DNA of 18,288 nt, taken from contig CAIRAS010000443.1 of NCBI GenBank assembly GCA_903876615.1, forward strand, positions 1 to 18,288, given 5' to 3'. The notes beneath the pieces are model-generated. The model made no database searches, was not told the origin of the DNA, and saw only the letters and a list, made by a program, of their open reading frames with translations. Numbering within the stretch: position 1 is the first letter of the stretch; the number at the start of each line of letters is the position of its first letter. Position numbers and translations under genes: made by a program. This document shows, piece after piece, positions 1 through 6,949 of the stretch. This stretch comes from an uncultured Holophagaceae bacterium (GTDB taxonomy: Bacteria; Acidobacteriota; Holophagae; Holophagales; Holophagaceae).

Positions 1-1539
1 CCCTGGCCCGAGGCCACCGCCACCGCCGAGATCCTGGTGACGGGCGAGAAGGCCGGCAACCAGGCCAAGGAGCTGGCCGTGGCCGCCTGCATCGGCGCGG
101 CCTACGACGGCATCGTGTCCATCTTCCGGGGCATGGGCGAGTACCTGCGCCTGGAGCACGTCTGGGTGGGCCACGCCCTGCGCGAGAAGTTCATGTCCTT
201 CAACTTCCTGAACAGCGCCGCCACGCTGGGCATCGGCTACCTCATCGGCCTCAAGTACTCGGCGGTGATCGCGGCCGGGTCCTTCTTTAGCATGTTCGTG
301 CTGGTACCCCTCTTCCACGCCATCGGCCAGTACGTGCCCAGCATCGTGGCGCCCGGCACGAAGCTCATCGCCAGCATGACGCCGGAGCAGGTGTTCTTCT
401 CCTACATCCGCATCGTCGGCGTGGGTGCCATCGCCGGCGCCGGCATCATGGGCGTCGCCGCCTCCATGCCCAACATGATCCGGAGCATCATCAGCAACCT
501 GAAGGCGCTGGCCAACCGCGATGCCGCGGCCGAGGCGGCCGTCACCGTCCGCACGGACCGCACCCTGGCGGGCTCCATGATCGCCGTGGGCCTGGTCACC
601 TGTGTGGTGGGCACCCTGGCCTTCCTGAGCTTCGGCCTGGGCATCCGCAATGCCCTGGTGCCGGCCCTGGTGGCCACCACCGTCGTCATGGTCATCTCCT
701 TCTTCTTCGCCCCGGTGGCGGCCCGCGCCATTGCCACCATCGGCACCAACCCCATCAGCGGCATGACCATGCTGACCCTGGTCATCACCGGCGTGCTCAT
801 GCTCAAGCTGAACTTCACCGGCGGCTACGGGATGTTCCTCACCATGATGGTGGGCGGCATCGTCTGCACTGCCCTGGCGGCCTCCGGCGCCTTCAGCACG
901 GACCTGAAGATCGGCCACTGGATCGGCTCCACGCCCGCGCGGCAGATCGCCTGGAAATTTGTCGGCACCCTGGTGGCGGCGCTCTTCACGGGCATCGCCA
1001 TGTGGCTCATGGCCAAACAGGTGAACCTGGACGGCACCATGGCCCTGGGCAGTTCCATCCCCGCCCCCCAGGCCAGCGCCATGAAGGCCATCCTCGAAGG
1101 CATCTTCGGCACCGTGTCCATGCCCCTGCGCTGGTACGCCTTCGGCCTTGGGGTCATGCTCTCCATCGTGCTGCGCATGGTGGAGCTGCCGGCGCTCGGC
1201 TTCGCCCTCGGCATGTACCTGCCCATCGAGCTGAACACCCCCCTGTTCCTGGGCGGCCTCCTGGCCCACTGGGTGAATCGCCCCAAGGCGGGCACCAGCG
1301 AAGAAGACGCCAAGGCCCGGGAGAACCGCGGCGTGCTCATCGCCAGCGGCCTCATGGCCGGCGGCGCCATCATGGGCGTCGTGGCCAGCTTCGTGAAGCT
1401 GAAGTGGACCGAGGGCTTCCCCCTCCTCAGCACCCACGCCGCCGAAGGCGCCCTCGGCGAGTGGCTCGGCCTCCTCGCCCTCATCGCCCTCTGCCTCTAC
1501 GTCGTGGTCTACAGCCGGCAGGCCAAAGCTGAGGCGTAG
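1..1539 (+). CDS. OPT-family oligopeptide/metal-chelate transporter, 5' end cut by window edge
   Basis: The reading frame is open from base 1 to the TAG at 1537-1539 with no in-frame stop, so the start lies outside the window and 512 residues are visible. The first residues read PWPEATATAEILVTGEKAG, the P(F/W)PEGTA-like signature of the OPT (oligopeptide transporter) superfamily. Hydrophobic segments recur through the rest, including an NPISGMTML stretch and a PIELNTPLFLGG stretch typical of bacterial OPT proteins. The family consists of inner-membrane proteins that use the proton gradient to import small peptides or metal chelates. The substrate here cannot be read from sequence. Codon use is strongly G/C-ending, like most of the window. 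A GTG at 37 is an in-frame candidate start, but it would delete the conserved PWPEAT segment, so I treat the gene as truncated by the edge. No clear terminator follows. The next gene starts 48 nt downstream on the same strand. Confidence 0.88.
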   Translation, partial: PWPEATATAEILVTGEKAGNQAKELAVAACIGAAYDGIVSIFRGMGEYLRLEHVWVGHALREKFMSFNFLNSAATLGIGYLIGLKYSAVIAAGSFFSMFVLVPLFHAIGQYVPSIVAPGTKLIASMTPEQVFFSYIRIVGVGAIAGAGIMGVAASMPNMIRSIISNLKALANRDAAAEAAVTVRTDRTLAGSMIAVGLVTCVVGTLAFLSFGLGIRNALVPALVATTVVMVISFFFAPVAARAIATIGTNPISGMTMLTLVITGVLMLKLNFTGGYGMFLTMMVGGIVCTALAASGAFSTDLKIGHWIGSTPARQIAWKFVGTLVAALFTGIAMWLMAKQVNLDGTMALGSSIPAPQASAMKAILEGIFGTVSMPLRWYAFGLGVMLSIVLRMVELPALGFALGMYLPIELNTPLFLGGLLAHWVNRPKAGTSEEDAKARENRGVLIASGLMAGGAIMGVVASFVKLKWTEGFPLLSTHAAEGALGEWLGLLALIALCLYVVVYSRQAKAEA

Positions 1540-1586
1540 TCGCTGTAAGTCTCACCCTGAAGGCGGAAGGGCCAAGGCGAGAGTCC

Positions 1587-2825
1587 ATGCAACTCGAAAA
1601 ACCCAGGTCGTCCCTGATTGCACCCGGCCGGGTTGTCTCCGATTTCGGAGGCGATTACGCTATCAGCGCCCTTGTCGCGTTCATCTTCGCGGCCTCGGGC
1701 CCGGTGGCCATCATTCTCGCCGTCGGCACGCGCGGCGGCCTGAGCGAATCGGATCTCTCGTCGTGGATTTTCGGTGCCTTCTTCCTCAACGGGCTTATCA
1801 GCATTGTCTTTTGCTGGCTCTACCGCCAGCCCCTTGTGTTCCTATGGACCATACCGGGCACGGTATTGGTCGGGCCGGCGCTCGGACATCTGAGTTTTCC
1901 TGAGGTCATAGGGGCTTTTCTGGCCACAGGGCTGCTGCTGCTCGTGCTCGGTCTGAGCGGGTGGGTGCGCCGCTGCATGGAGGCCGTGCCGATGCCGATC
2001 GTGATGGGCATGGTCGCTGGAGTCTTCCTGCGCTTCGGCCTCGACCTGGTGTTCGCGCTGCGCGACGATTTCTGGATTGCGGCGCCGATGACCGCGACGT
2101 TCCTTGCGCTCAGCGCGCTGCCGAGGGTCGCGCGCCTGGTGCCGCCGCTCATAGGCGCGCTGCTCGTCGGCGCAATCGCAGTCGCCTTGCTCGGGACCTT
2201 CCATCCTGCCGGCGCCGACCTTCCCGTACTGGCGCGGCCACATGTTCACCTGCCGGCCTTCTCCTGGAAGGCGATGGTGGAGCTGGTGGTGCCGCTTGCC
2301 ATCACGGTGCTGGTGGTCCAGAACGGGCAGGGTATTGCCGTGCTCAAGGCGACCGGCCATGAGCCGCCGATCAATGCCATCACGGTGGCCTGCGGGGTGG
2401 GCTCCATGGCGGCCGCTTTTGTCGGTACGGTTTCGACCTGCCTGACCGGGCCGGTCAACGCCATCATCTCTGGATCAGGCACGAAGGAGCGGCACTATAC
2501 AGCCGGCCTCCTGGTCGGCGTCCTGGCACTGGTGTTCGGCTTGCTGTCGCCCGTGTTTACGCATCTGATGCTGGCGACGCCTCCAGCCTTCATCGCGACG
2601 CTCGCGGGGTTGGCGATGCTGCGCGTGCTGCAGACGGCCTTCTCGATTGCGTTCAAGGACCGATTCGCCTTTGGTGCCTTGCTGGCCTTCATCATCACGG
2701 TGGCCAACGTCGCGATCTTCAGGGTCGGCGCGCCGTTTTGGGGACTGGTGTTCGGATTCGCCTTTTCCTGGCTGCTCGAGCGCAAGGATTTCCGCAGCCG
2801 GACGGCCGACCCCACCGGGCCCTGA
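1587..2825 (+). CDS. benE: BenE-family benzoate/H+ symporter
   Basis: A 412-residue hydrophobic protein with about 12 likely membrane segments, matching the usual BenE/YdcO length. The BenE pattern is visible as FGGDYAISALVAFIFAASGP near residues 19-38, a TIPGTVLVGPALGH segment near 88-101, and a second-half stretch around GTVSTCLTGPVNAIISG. The family imports benzoate or related aromatic acids with protons across the inner membrane. No benzoate-degradation genes lie nearby, so the real substrate is open. The ATG at 1587 follows a modest GGCGAGAG-type ribosome site. Codons are noticeably more mixed in the third position (GTT, GAT, GCT, ATT, CTT) than in the flanking OPT and IMPase genes, which hints at acquisition from another lineage. 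That is inference and was not computed. A small CCTGC/GCAGG hairpin (2844-2857) lies just after the stop but lacks an adjacent T run. Confidence 0.85.
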   Translation: MQLEKPRSSLIAPGRVVSDFGGDYAISALVAFIFAASGPVAIILAVGTRGGLSESDLSSWIFGAFFLNGLISIVFCWLYRQPLVFLWTIPGTVLVGPALGHLSFPEVIGAFLATGLLLLVLGLSGWVRRCMEAVPMPIVMGMVAGVFLRFGLDLVFALRDDFWIAAPMTATFLALSALPRVARLVPPLIGALLVGAIAVALLGTFHPAGADLPVLARPHVHLPAFSWKAMVELVVPLAITVLVVQNGQGIAVLKATGHEPPINAITVACGVGSMAAAFVGTVSTCLTGPVNAIISGSGTKERHYTAGLLVGVLALVFGLLSPVFTHLMLATPPAFIATLAGLAMLRVLQTAFSIAFKDRFAFGALLAFIITVANVAIFRVGAPFWGLVFGFAFSWLLERKDFRSRTADPTGP

Positions 2826-2890
2826 GGCAGGCAATCAGGAGCACCTGCTGCGGCAGGCCTTCCGGTTAAGAAGATTCCCCTTTTTCTTTT

Positions 2891-2915
2891 CTTGGCGTCT
2901 TCGCGGCTTGGCGTT
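2891..2915. repeat. Degenerate CTTGGCG-type short tandem words in the benE/IMPase gap
   Basis: Between the two convergent genes the plus strand reads CTTGGCGTC, TTCGCGG, CTTGGCGTT in succession (minus strand AACGCCAAG, CCGCGAAG, ACGCCAAG), a roughly 8-9 nt degenerate tandem word. Runs of T (2881-2885) and TTTTTCTTT (2921-2929) flank it. Such AACGCCAAG/ACGCAAAG words occur as dispersed intergenic repeats in several bacterial genomes, which I recall as a general pattern and did not search. The same word recurs as CTTGGCGTCCTTG at 10078-10090. It may simply be junk between converging transcripts. Confidence 0.4.
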
Positions 2916-2927
2916 GGATCTTTTTCT

Positions 2928-3704
2928 TTAGCCCCTGAGTGCATCTAAAAGCTCAGTCGCAACGCCTGGGGTGCCACTGACGAGGTTGCCGGTTTGGAAC
3001 CAGTCCTGGCCGCCTTCCCAGTCGGTGATGATGCCGCCGGCTTCTAGGACGAGCAGGGCTCCGGCGGCGATGTCCCAGGGCTTGAGGCCCAGCTCGAAGA
3101 AGCCGTCGTAGATGCCGCAGGCCACGTGGGCCAGGTCCAGGGCGGCGCTGCCGGCGCGGCGGAGGCCCTTGGCGCGGGGGAAGACACGGCCCAAGGCGGC
3201 GTTGAAGAGGGGCCAGCGGTCGCCCAGCTGGTAGGCGAAGCCCGTGGCCAGGAAGGCACCGTCCAGGCCCGCCTGCTGCGAGACGTGCATGGGCTTGCCG
3301 TTCCAGGTGGCACCCTGGCCCCGGGCGGCCAGGAAGCTGTCCCCGCGCAGGGGATCCAGCACACAGCCCACCAGGGGGCCCGCCGCGTCCCACAGGGCCA
3401 CGGAGACGCACCAGTGGGGAAAGCCCTGGACGAAGTTCAGGGTGCCGTCGAGGGGGTCCACAATCCAGAGGATGTCCGTGCTCCCGGAGCCGCCAGACTC
3501 CTCGCCCAGAAACCCGTAGGCCGGGAAGCGACTGGCCAGCTCGGCGCGGATGGCGGCTTCGGCTTCGCGGTCGGCGTTGCTCACGTAGTCGTTCTTGGTC
3601 TTCTCGGTGATGGCGGCGGGGTCCAGCTTCCGGAAATACCCCACCAGGACACCGGCCCCGGCCTGGGCTGCGCTCAGGCAGGCTTCGCGTTGGGCAGTGA
3701 GCAT
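2928..3704 (-). CDS. Inositol monophosphatase-family phosphatase
   Basis: A 258-residue protein with the full metal-dependent phosphatase signature: GEES at residues 67-70, DPLDGT at 83-88, and WDIAAG at 210-215. These supply the acidic ligands for the Mg ions in the IMPase/SuhB fold. Members hydrolyse myo-inositol 1-phosphate or related sugar phosphates in the cytoplasm, and some are 3'(2'),5'-bisphosphate nucleotidases. The substrate cannot be told from sequence. I chose ATG at 3704 because AGGAAAG lies eight or so bases upstream. An in-frame GTG at 3710 would sit too close to that ribosome site. The start lies two bases after the stop of the upstream SDR/DUF2867 gene, so the two are almost certainly co-transcribed and perhaps translationally coupled. 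The C-terminus ends with ELLDALRG. Confidence 0.9.
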   Translation of the reverse strand: MLTAQREACLSAAQAGAGVLVGYFRKLDPAAITEKTKNDYVSNADREAEAAIRAELASRFPAYGFLGEESGGSGSTDILWIVDPLDGTLNFVQGFPHWCVSVALWDAAGPLVGCVLDPLRGDSFLAARGQGATWNGKPMHVSQQAGLDGAFLATGFAYQLGDRWPLFNAALGRVFPRAKGLRRAGSAALDLAHVACGIYDGFFELGLKPWDIAAGALLVLEAGGIITDWEGGQDWFQTGNLVSGTPGVATELLDALRG

Positions 3705-3706
3705 GG

Positions 3707-5191
3707 TCACTTTCCTGTTCCGGCCGCGGCCGCTTCGGCGCGGCGCCTCAAGGTCCGGATCATCCCGGGGAAGACGAAGAGGTGGAACGGCAGCACCGAG
3801 TACCAATAGATCAGCCCCAGCAATCCGTGGGGCTCGAAGAAGGCAATCTGCTCCAGCCGGGAGCCCTCGCCTTCGGGGCGCACCGTGAACTGCAGCCAGG
3901 CGTCGCCGTTCACTTTCATCTCGGCCCGCAGCCGCAGCAGGCAGTCTTCTTCCAGGGCCTCCACCCGCCAGAAGTCCACGGGATCACCCACGCGCAGCTC
4001 CCGCGGGTGGCGCCGGCCCCGGCGCATGCCCACGCTGCCAAAGGCGCGGTCCACCATGCCCCGGATCTGCCACAACCAGTTGCCCGCGGGCCAGCCGTTC
4101 TCGCCGCCCAGGGCGCAGAACACCCGAAAGACCTCCTGGGGCGATGCCTTCACATGGCACTGGTGGCGCTCCAGCAGCATGCCTTCGTGCGACCCCAGGG
4201 AGGTCCCCTCGGGCTCGCCAGCCAGGCTGGAGGCCCAGGTGGTCTCCACGCCGTCCTCGTCCAGGCGCTGCAGGGCCAGCACCACGGCATCCCGGTAGCT
4301 CATGGGCCGCACCGCGAACACCTCCAGGGCGCGGGAATCACGGACCACCACCTCGGTGCTCATCCCTTCCACCAGGGGCCCCGCCAGAACCAGCGGAATG
4401 GGGGTCATCAGATCCACCCACAGCACCGAGAGGATGGGCAGGGGCACATTCATGGGAATGATGATCCGGCGCAGCCCGCGGACCTCGGCGTAGGTCAGCA
4501 TCATGCTGCGGTAGTCGAGCACATCCTGGCCGCCGACCTCGTAGATGCCCGCGACATCCGGATGCGTCAGGGCCTCCACGAGGTAGGCCAGGATGTCGCG
4601 CACGCCGATGGGCTGACAGCGGGTGTTCACCCAGCGCGGCGTGATCATGACAGGGAGGCGCTCCGTGAGGTGGCGGATCATCTCGAAGCTGGCGCTGCCG
4701 CTGCCGACGATCACGGCTGCCCGGAACTCGAGCACCGGCACCCCCGCGGAGCCCAGGGCCGCACCTACCTCCTGCCGGCTGGCCAGGTGGTCGCTGCGGT
4801 GGCTGGTGGGGTCGCCCAGGCCGCCCAGGTAGAGGATCCTGCGCACGCCGGCCTTGGCGCAGGCGTCGGCGAAGGTCAGGGCCTGGCGCAGGTCCCGACC
4901 CCGGAAGTCCGGGCTGTCCTCGCCCATGGCGTGCACCAAGTAGTAGGCCTGGGTGACACCCTCCAGCGCGGCTGCCAGGGAGGCCTCATTGGAGACATCG
5001 CCCTTGACCAGCTCGACTCCGGGCCAGCGCCGGCCTGAAAGCCGATCCGGATTCCGCACCAGGCAGCGCACCCGGTACCCTTCCACCAGCAGGCGCGGCA
5101 CCAGCCGCCCGCCGATATAGCCAGTGGCCCCCGTCACCAGGATGACGGGCTTGCCGGGATCCATGAACACCGCACCGATGGGTTGGGTCAT
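3707..5191 (-). CDS. NAD(P)-binding SDR-type protein with C-terminal DUF2867 domain
   Basis: A 494-residue protein in two parts. Residues ~15-260 form an atypical/extended short-chain dehydrogenase-like Rossmann domain: TGATGYIGG (residues 20-28) is the glycine-rich dinucleotide loop, followed by an RCLVRNP segment, an LVKGDV segment and YYLVHAM. The last ~150 residues (SHEGMLLERHQCHV onward to PFHLFVFPGMIRTL) match the DUF2867 layout that follows such Rossmann domains in many bacteria. The biochemical reaction is unknown; a nucleotide-sugar or quinone-related reductase/epimerase is only a guess. The start is uncertain: ATG at 5191 gives MTQPIG, but ATG at 5164 (MDPGKP) puts the Rossmann motif nearer the N-terminus, as is usual in the family. 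The minus strand carries CATAAT, a good -10-like word, at 5203-5198, which would favour the 5164 start or a leaderless message. The next gene in the transcript is the IMPase-family phosphatase. Confidence 0.82.
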   Translation of the reverse strand: MTQPIGAVFMDPGKPVILVTGATGYIGGRLVPRLLVEGYRVRCLVRNPDRLSGRRWPGVELVKGDVSNEASLAAALEGVTQAYYLVHAMGEDSPDFRGRDLRQALTFADACAKAGVRRILYLGGLGDPTSHRSDHLASRQEVGAALGSAGVPVLEFRAAVIVGSGSASFEMIRHLTERLPVMITPRWVNTRCQPIGVRDILAYLVEALTHPDVAGIYEVGGQDVLDYRSMMLTYAEVRGLRRIIIPMNVPLPILSVLWVDLMTPIPLVLAGPLVEGMSTEVVVRDSRALEVFAVRPMSYRDAVVLALQRLDEDGVETTWASSLAGEPEGTSLGSHEGMLLERHQCHVKASPQEVFRVFCALGGENGWPAGNWLWQIRGMVDRAFGSVGMRRGRRHPRELRVGDPVDFWRVEALEEDCLLRLRAEMKVNGDAWLQFTVRPEGEGSRLEQIAFFEPHGLLGLIYWYSVLPFHLFVFPGMIRTLRRRAEAAAAGTGK

Positions 5192-5251
5192 CTGACGATT
5201 ATGTACCGCCAATTACCTGACGAATTTGGTAAACTTTACTGGGAGCCTGCC

Positions 5252-5797
5252 ATGCCCAAGGTCATCAACATCGAGCCCACCCCCAACCCGGACGCCCTCA
5301 AGTTCCTGGTGAACCCGGCCCTGCTCAAGGGGGGATCCCGCTCCTTCAAGGACTTTGGCGCCGCCGTGGGCGATCCCCTGGGTTCCTGCCTCTTCGGACT
5401 AGGAAAGATCACCTCCGTGTTCTACATGGACCGCTTCGTCACCGTGAACAAGGAGCCGTCCGCGGAGTGGAGCGACCTCATCGACCCCATCTGCGACGCC
5501 ATCGAGGACCTGAAGCTGCCGGAGGATGCCACCGGGGACACGGCCCCCCTCACCCCGGGCGGCGACGCCGATGCGACGCTGGCGCGGATCAACGAGTTGC
5601 TCGACACCCGGGTCCGGCCCGGCCTGGCCGGCGACGGCGGCGGACTCGAGGTCATCTCCTTCGATGGCCAGACTCTGCAGATCAGCTACCACGGTGCCTG
5701 TGGCTCCTGCCCCTCCTCCACCAGCGGTACGCTGTATTACATTGAGGGATTGCTCCAGTCCGAGATCAGTCCCTCCCTCCGCGTGGTCAGCTGGTAG
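5252..5797 (+). CDS. Nfu/NifU-type Fe-S cluster scaffold protein
   Basis: A 181-residue protein with two domains. The N-terminal part (residues ~4-88) is an Nfu_N domain with the hallmark TPNPDALKF at residues 10-18. The C-terminal part (~108-178) is the NifU C-terminal domain with RPGLAGDGGG and the cluster-binding CGSC motif at residues 150-153. Proteins of this architecture (mitochondrial NFU1-like) carry and hand over [4Fe-4S] clusters to client enzymes, including lipoyl synthase, in the cytoplasm. ATG 5252 was chosen because TPNPDALKF should sit near the N-terminus and GGGAG lies just upstream. The same frame extends upstream to 5183 but adds unlike sequence. It is divergent from the SDR gene across a 60-nt gap. 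The context with a lipoyl-dependent-type E1 downstream suggests, but does not prove, a supporting role. Confidence 0.9.
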   Translation: MPKVINIEPTPNPDALKFLVNPALLKGGSRSFKDFGAAVGDPLGSCLFGLGKITSVFYMDRFVTVNKEPSAEWSDLIDPICDAIEDLKLPEDATGDTAPLTPGGDADATLARINELLDTRVRPGLAGDGGGLEVISFDGQTLQISYHGACGSCPSSTSGTLYYIEGLLQSEISPSLRVVSW

Positions 5798-5839
5798 ACC
5801 TTGCGCCCCGAGAAAACCCCGGCACCCTAGAGGCACCTA

Positions 5840-6847
5840 TTGGAGATCCCTGCAGTGGTGGCCACTCCCGTCAAGCGTCGCAGGGGCACTCCTGACCCTC
5901 TCGCTGCGTTGTCTGACCTGCTCAAGAAGAGCCGGACGGATCCCGCCAAGCTCTTCGAGCGGGGGCTGGCCCTCCTGGTGCAGGCCCTGGGCGTCGACCG
6001 CGCCCTGCTGACCCGGGTCACCACCCTGGGCTACGAGGTGTTCTGGTGGGCCGTGAGTCCGAAGGGCAACATGACCGGCATCTTCGAGGCCCCCGAGAAG
6101 GGCTTCTGCCCTTTCGTGCTCGCGCATCCCGACCGGCCGCTGGTCATCCGCGACGCCACTGTGGAGCCCCGATGGCGCAAGAGCTCCGGCCACCTGGAAC
6201 TCGGGATCCGGAGCTATGCCGGCGTGGCGCTCCAACTTGAGGACCGCTCCTACGGCACCCTCTGCGTCCAGCACCACGGGCCCCGGCCCTTCACCCGGGG
6301 CCAGATCTCCCTGTTGATGGTCCTGGGCCAGCTCATGGGCCGAACCATGGAGTCCGAGAACCTCAAGCAGGAGCTGCACTCCGCCATGGAGGCCCTGGAG
6401 CTGAGCAGCGCCATCGTGGAGGACAGCACGCTGCAGAGCTCCCGCTCGGGCCTCCCGAACCGCCGCTTCCTGGAGATCTGGCTCCAGTCCACGCTGTTCA
6501 TGTCCCGTCGGCGCCGGGAGCCCATGGCCCTCGCCCTCTGGTCCCAGCCGCTGAAGGCAGGAACCAAGGGCCGCCTGAGTTCAGCCTCCAGATACCTCCG
6601 GGGTGAGGACCTGCTGGTGGAGCTGTCGGCGGATCAATACCTGCTCCTCATGCCACACACCTCCGAATCCGGCGCCGAAGTGCTGGTGGAGCGCCTCCGC
6701 AAGCACCTCGGCGACCACCCGACCGGCATCACGCTGTGGTTTCCTGACGGCAAGGACATGACCATGAATGGGGCGCTGCGGCGCGTCGCGAGTGCCTTCA
6801 CCGAAGCCAATCGCGAGGCCAAGCTCCTGGTGTGGAACCATGGCTGA
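5840..6847 (+). CDS. GAF-domain sensor protein with degenerate, probably inactive GGDEF domain
   Basis: A 335-residue soluble protein. Residues ~37-170 look like a GAF ligand-binding domain (LFERGLALLVQALGVDRALL, later SYAGVALQL and SYGTLCVQHH). A short helical linker (~170-190, likely coiled coil) follows. Residues ~203-335 resemble a diguanylate-cyclase domain: SGLPNRRFLE at 203-212 is the conserved (T)GLPNRR entry motif, and RGEDLLVELSADQYLLLMP aligns with the R..D...R.GGDEF.LLLP region. The catalytic GGDEF is SADQY (263-267), and the DxDxFKxxND metal-binding segment is missing, so c-di-GMP synthesis is unlikely. It may act as a nucleotide-binding or protein-interaction module. The start is TTG at 5840 with AGAGG upstream. 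GTG at 5855 is an alternative. It lies 42 nt after nfu on the same strand. The stop is inside a 7-bp inverted repeat (6842-6848/6863-6869). Confidence 0.75.
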   Translation: MEIPAVVATPVKRRRGTPDPLAALSDLLKKSRTDPAKLFERGLALLVQALGVDRALLTRVTTLGYEVFWWAVSPKGNMTGIFEAPEKGFCPFVLAHPDRPLVIRDATVEPRWRKSSGHLELGIRSYAGVALQLEDRSYGTLCVQHHGPRPFTRGQISLLMVLGQLMGRTMESENLKQELHSAMEALELSSAIVEDSTLQSSRSGLPNRRFLEIWLQSTLFMSRRRREPMALALWSQPLKAGTKGRLSSASRYLRGEDLLVELSADQYLLLMPHTSESGAEVLVERLRKHLGDHPTGITLWFPDGKDMTMNGALRRVASAFTEANREAKLLVWNHG

Positions 6848-6938
6848 GGCCGAACGCCGGGGCTCAGCCCTAGGCTTCACGGACCCTCCGTGGAATGATG
6901 GTAGCTGTTTGAACATCGTATTTGGGAAATGGTCTATT

Positions 6939-6946
6939 GGAGGTGA
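6939..6946 (+). promoter_or_regulatory. Very strong Shine-Dalgarno site of the E1 gene
   Basis: GGAGGTGA is an eight-base match to the usual anti-Shine-Dalgarno end of 16S rRNA and sits 3 nt before the TTG at 6950 (6 nt measured from GGAGG). It fixes the unusual TTG start of the dehydrogenase gene and shows that the gene was built for high translation, which makes its internal stop codon more striking. Confidence 0.7.
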
Positions 6947-6949
6947 CGG

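Noticed and set aside
2844..2857. CCTGC/GCAGG hairpin after benE as an intrinsic terminator
   Set aside because: The stem is 5 bp and the nearest T run starts more than 20 nt later.
3782..5038. 418-codon plus-strand frame opposite the SDR/DUF2867 gene
   Set aside because: The product is His/Gln/Gly-rich with no domain pattern, while the minus strand encodes a clear Rossmann protein.
6842..6869. 7-bp perfect inverted repeat GGCTGAG/CTCAGCC at the end of the GAF gene as a terminator
   Set aside because: It has a 14-nt loop, no T tract, and overlaps the stop codon, so it is too weak to call.
6909..6938. TTGAAC ... TCTATT as a promoter for the E1 gene
   Set aside because: The spacer is 18 nt with a poor -10, and the start site would fall at or inside the Shine-Dalgarno sequence.
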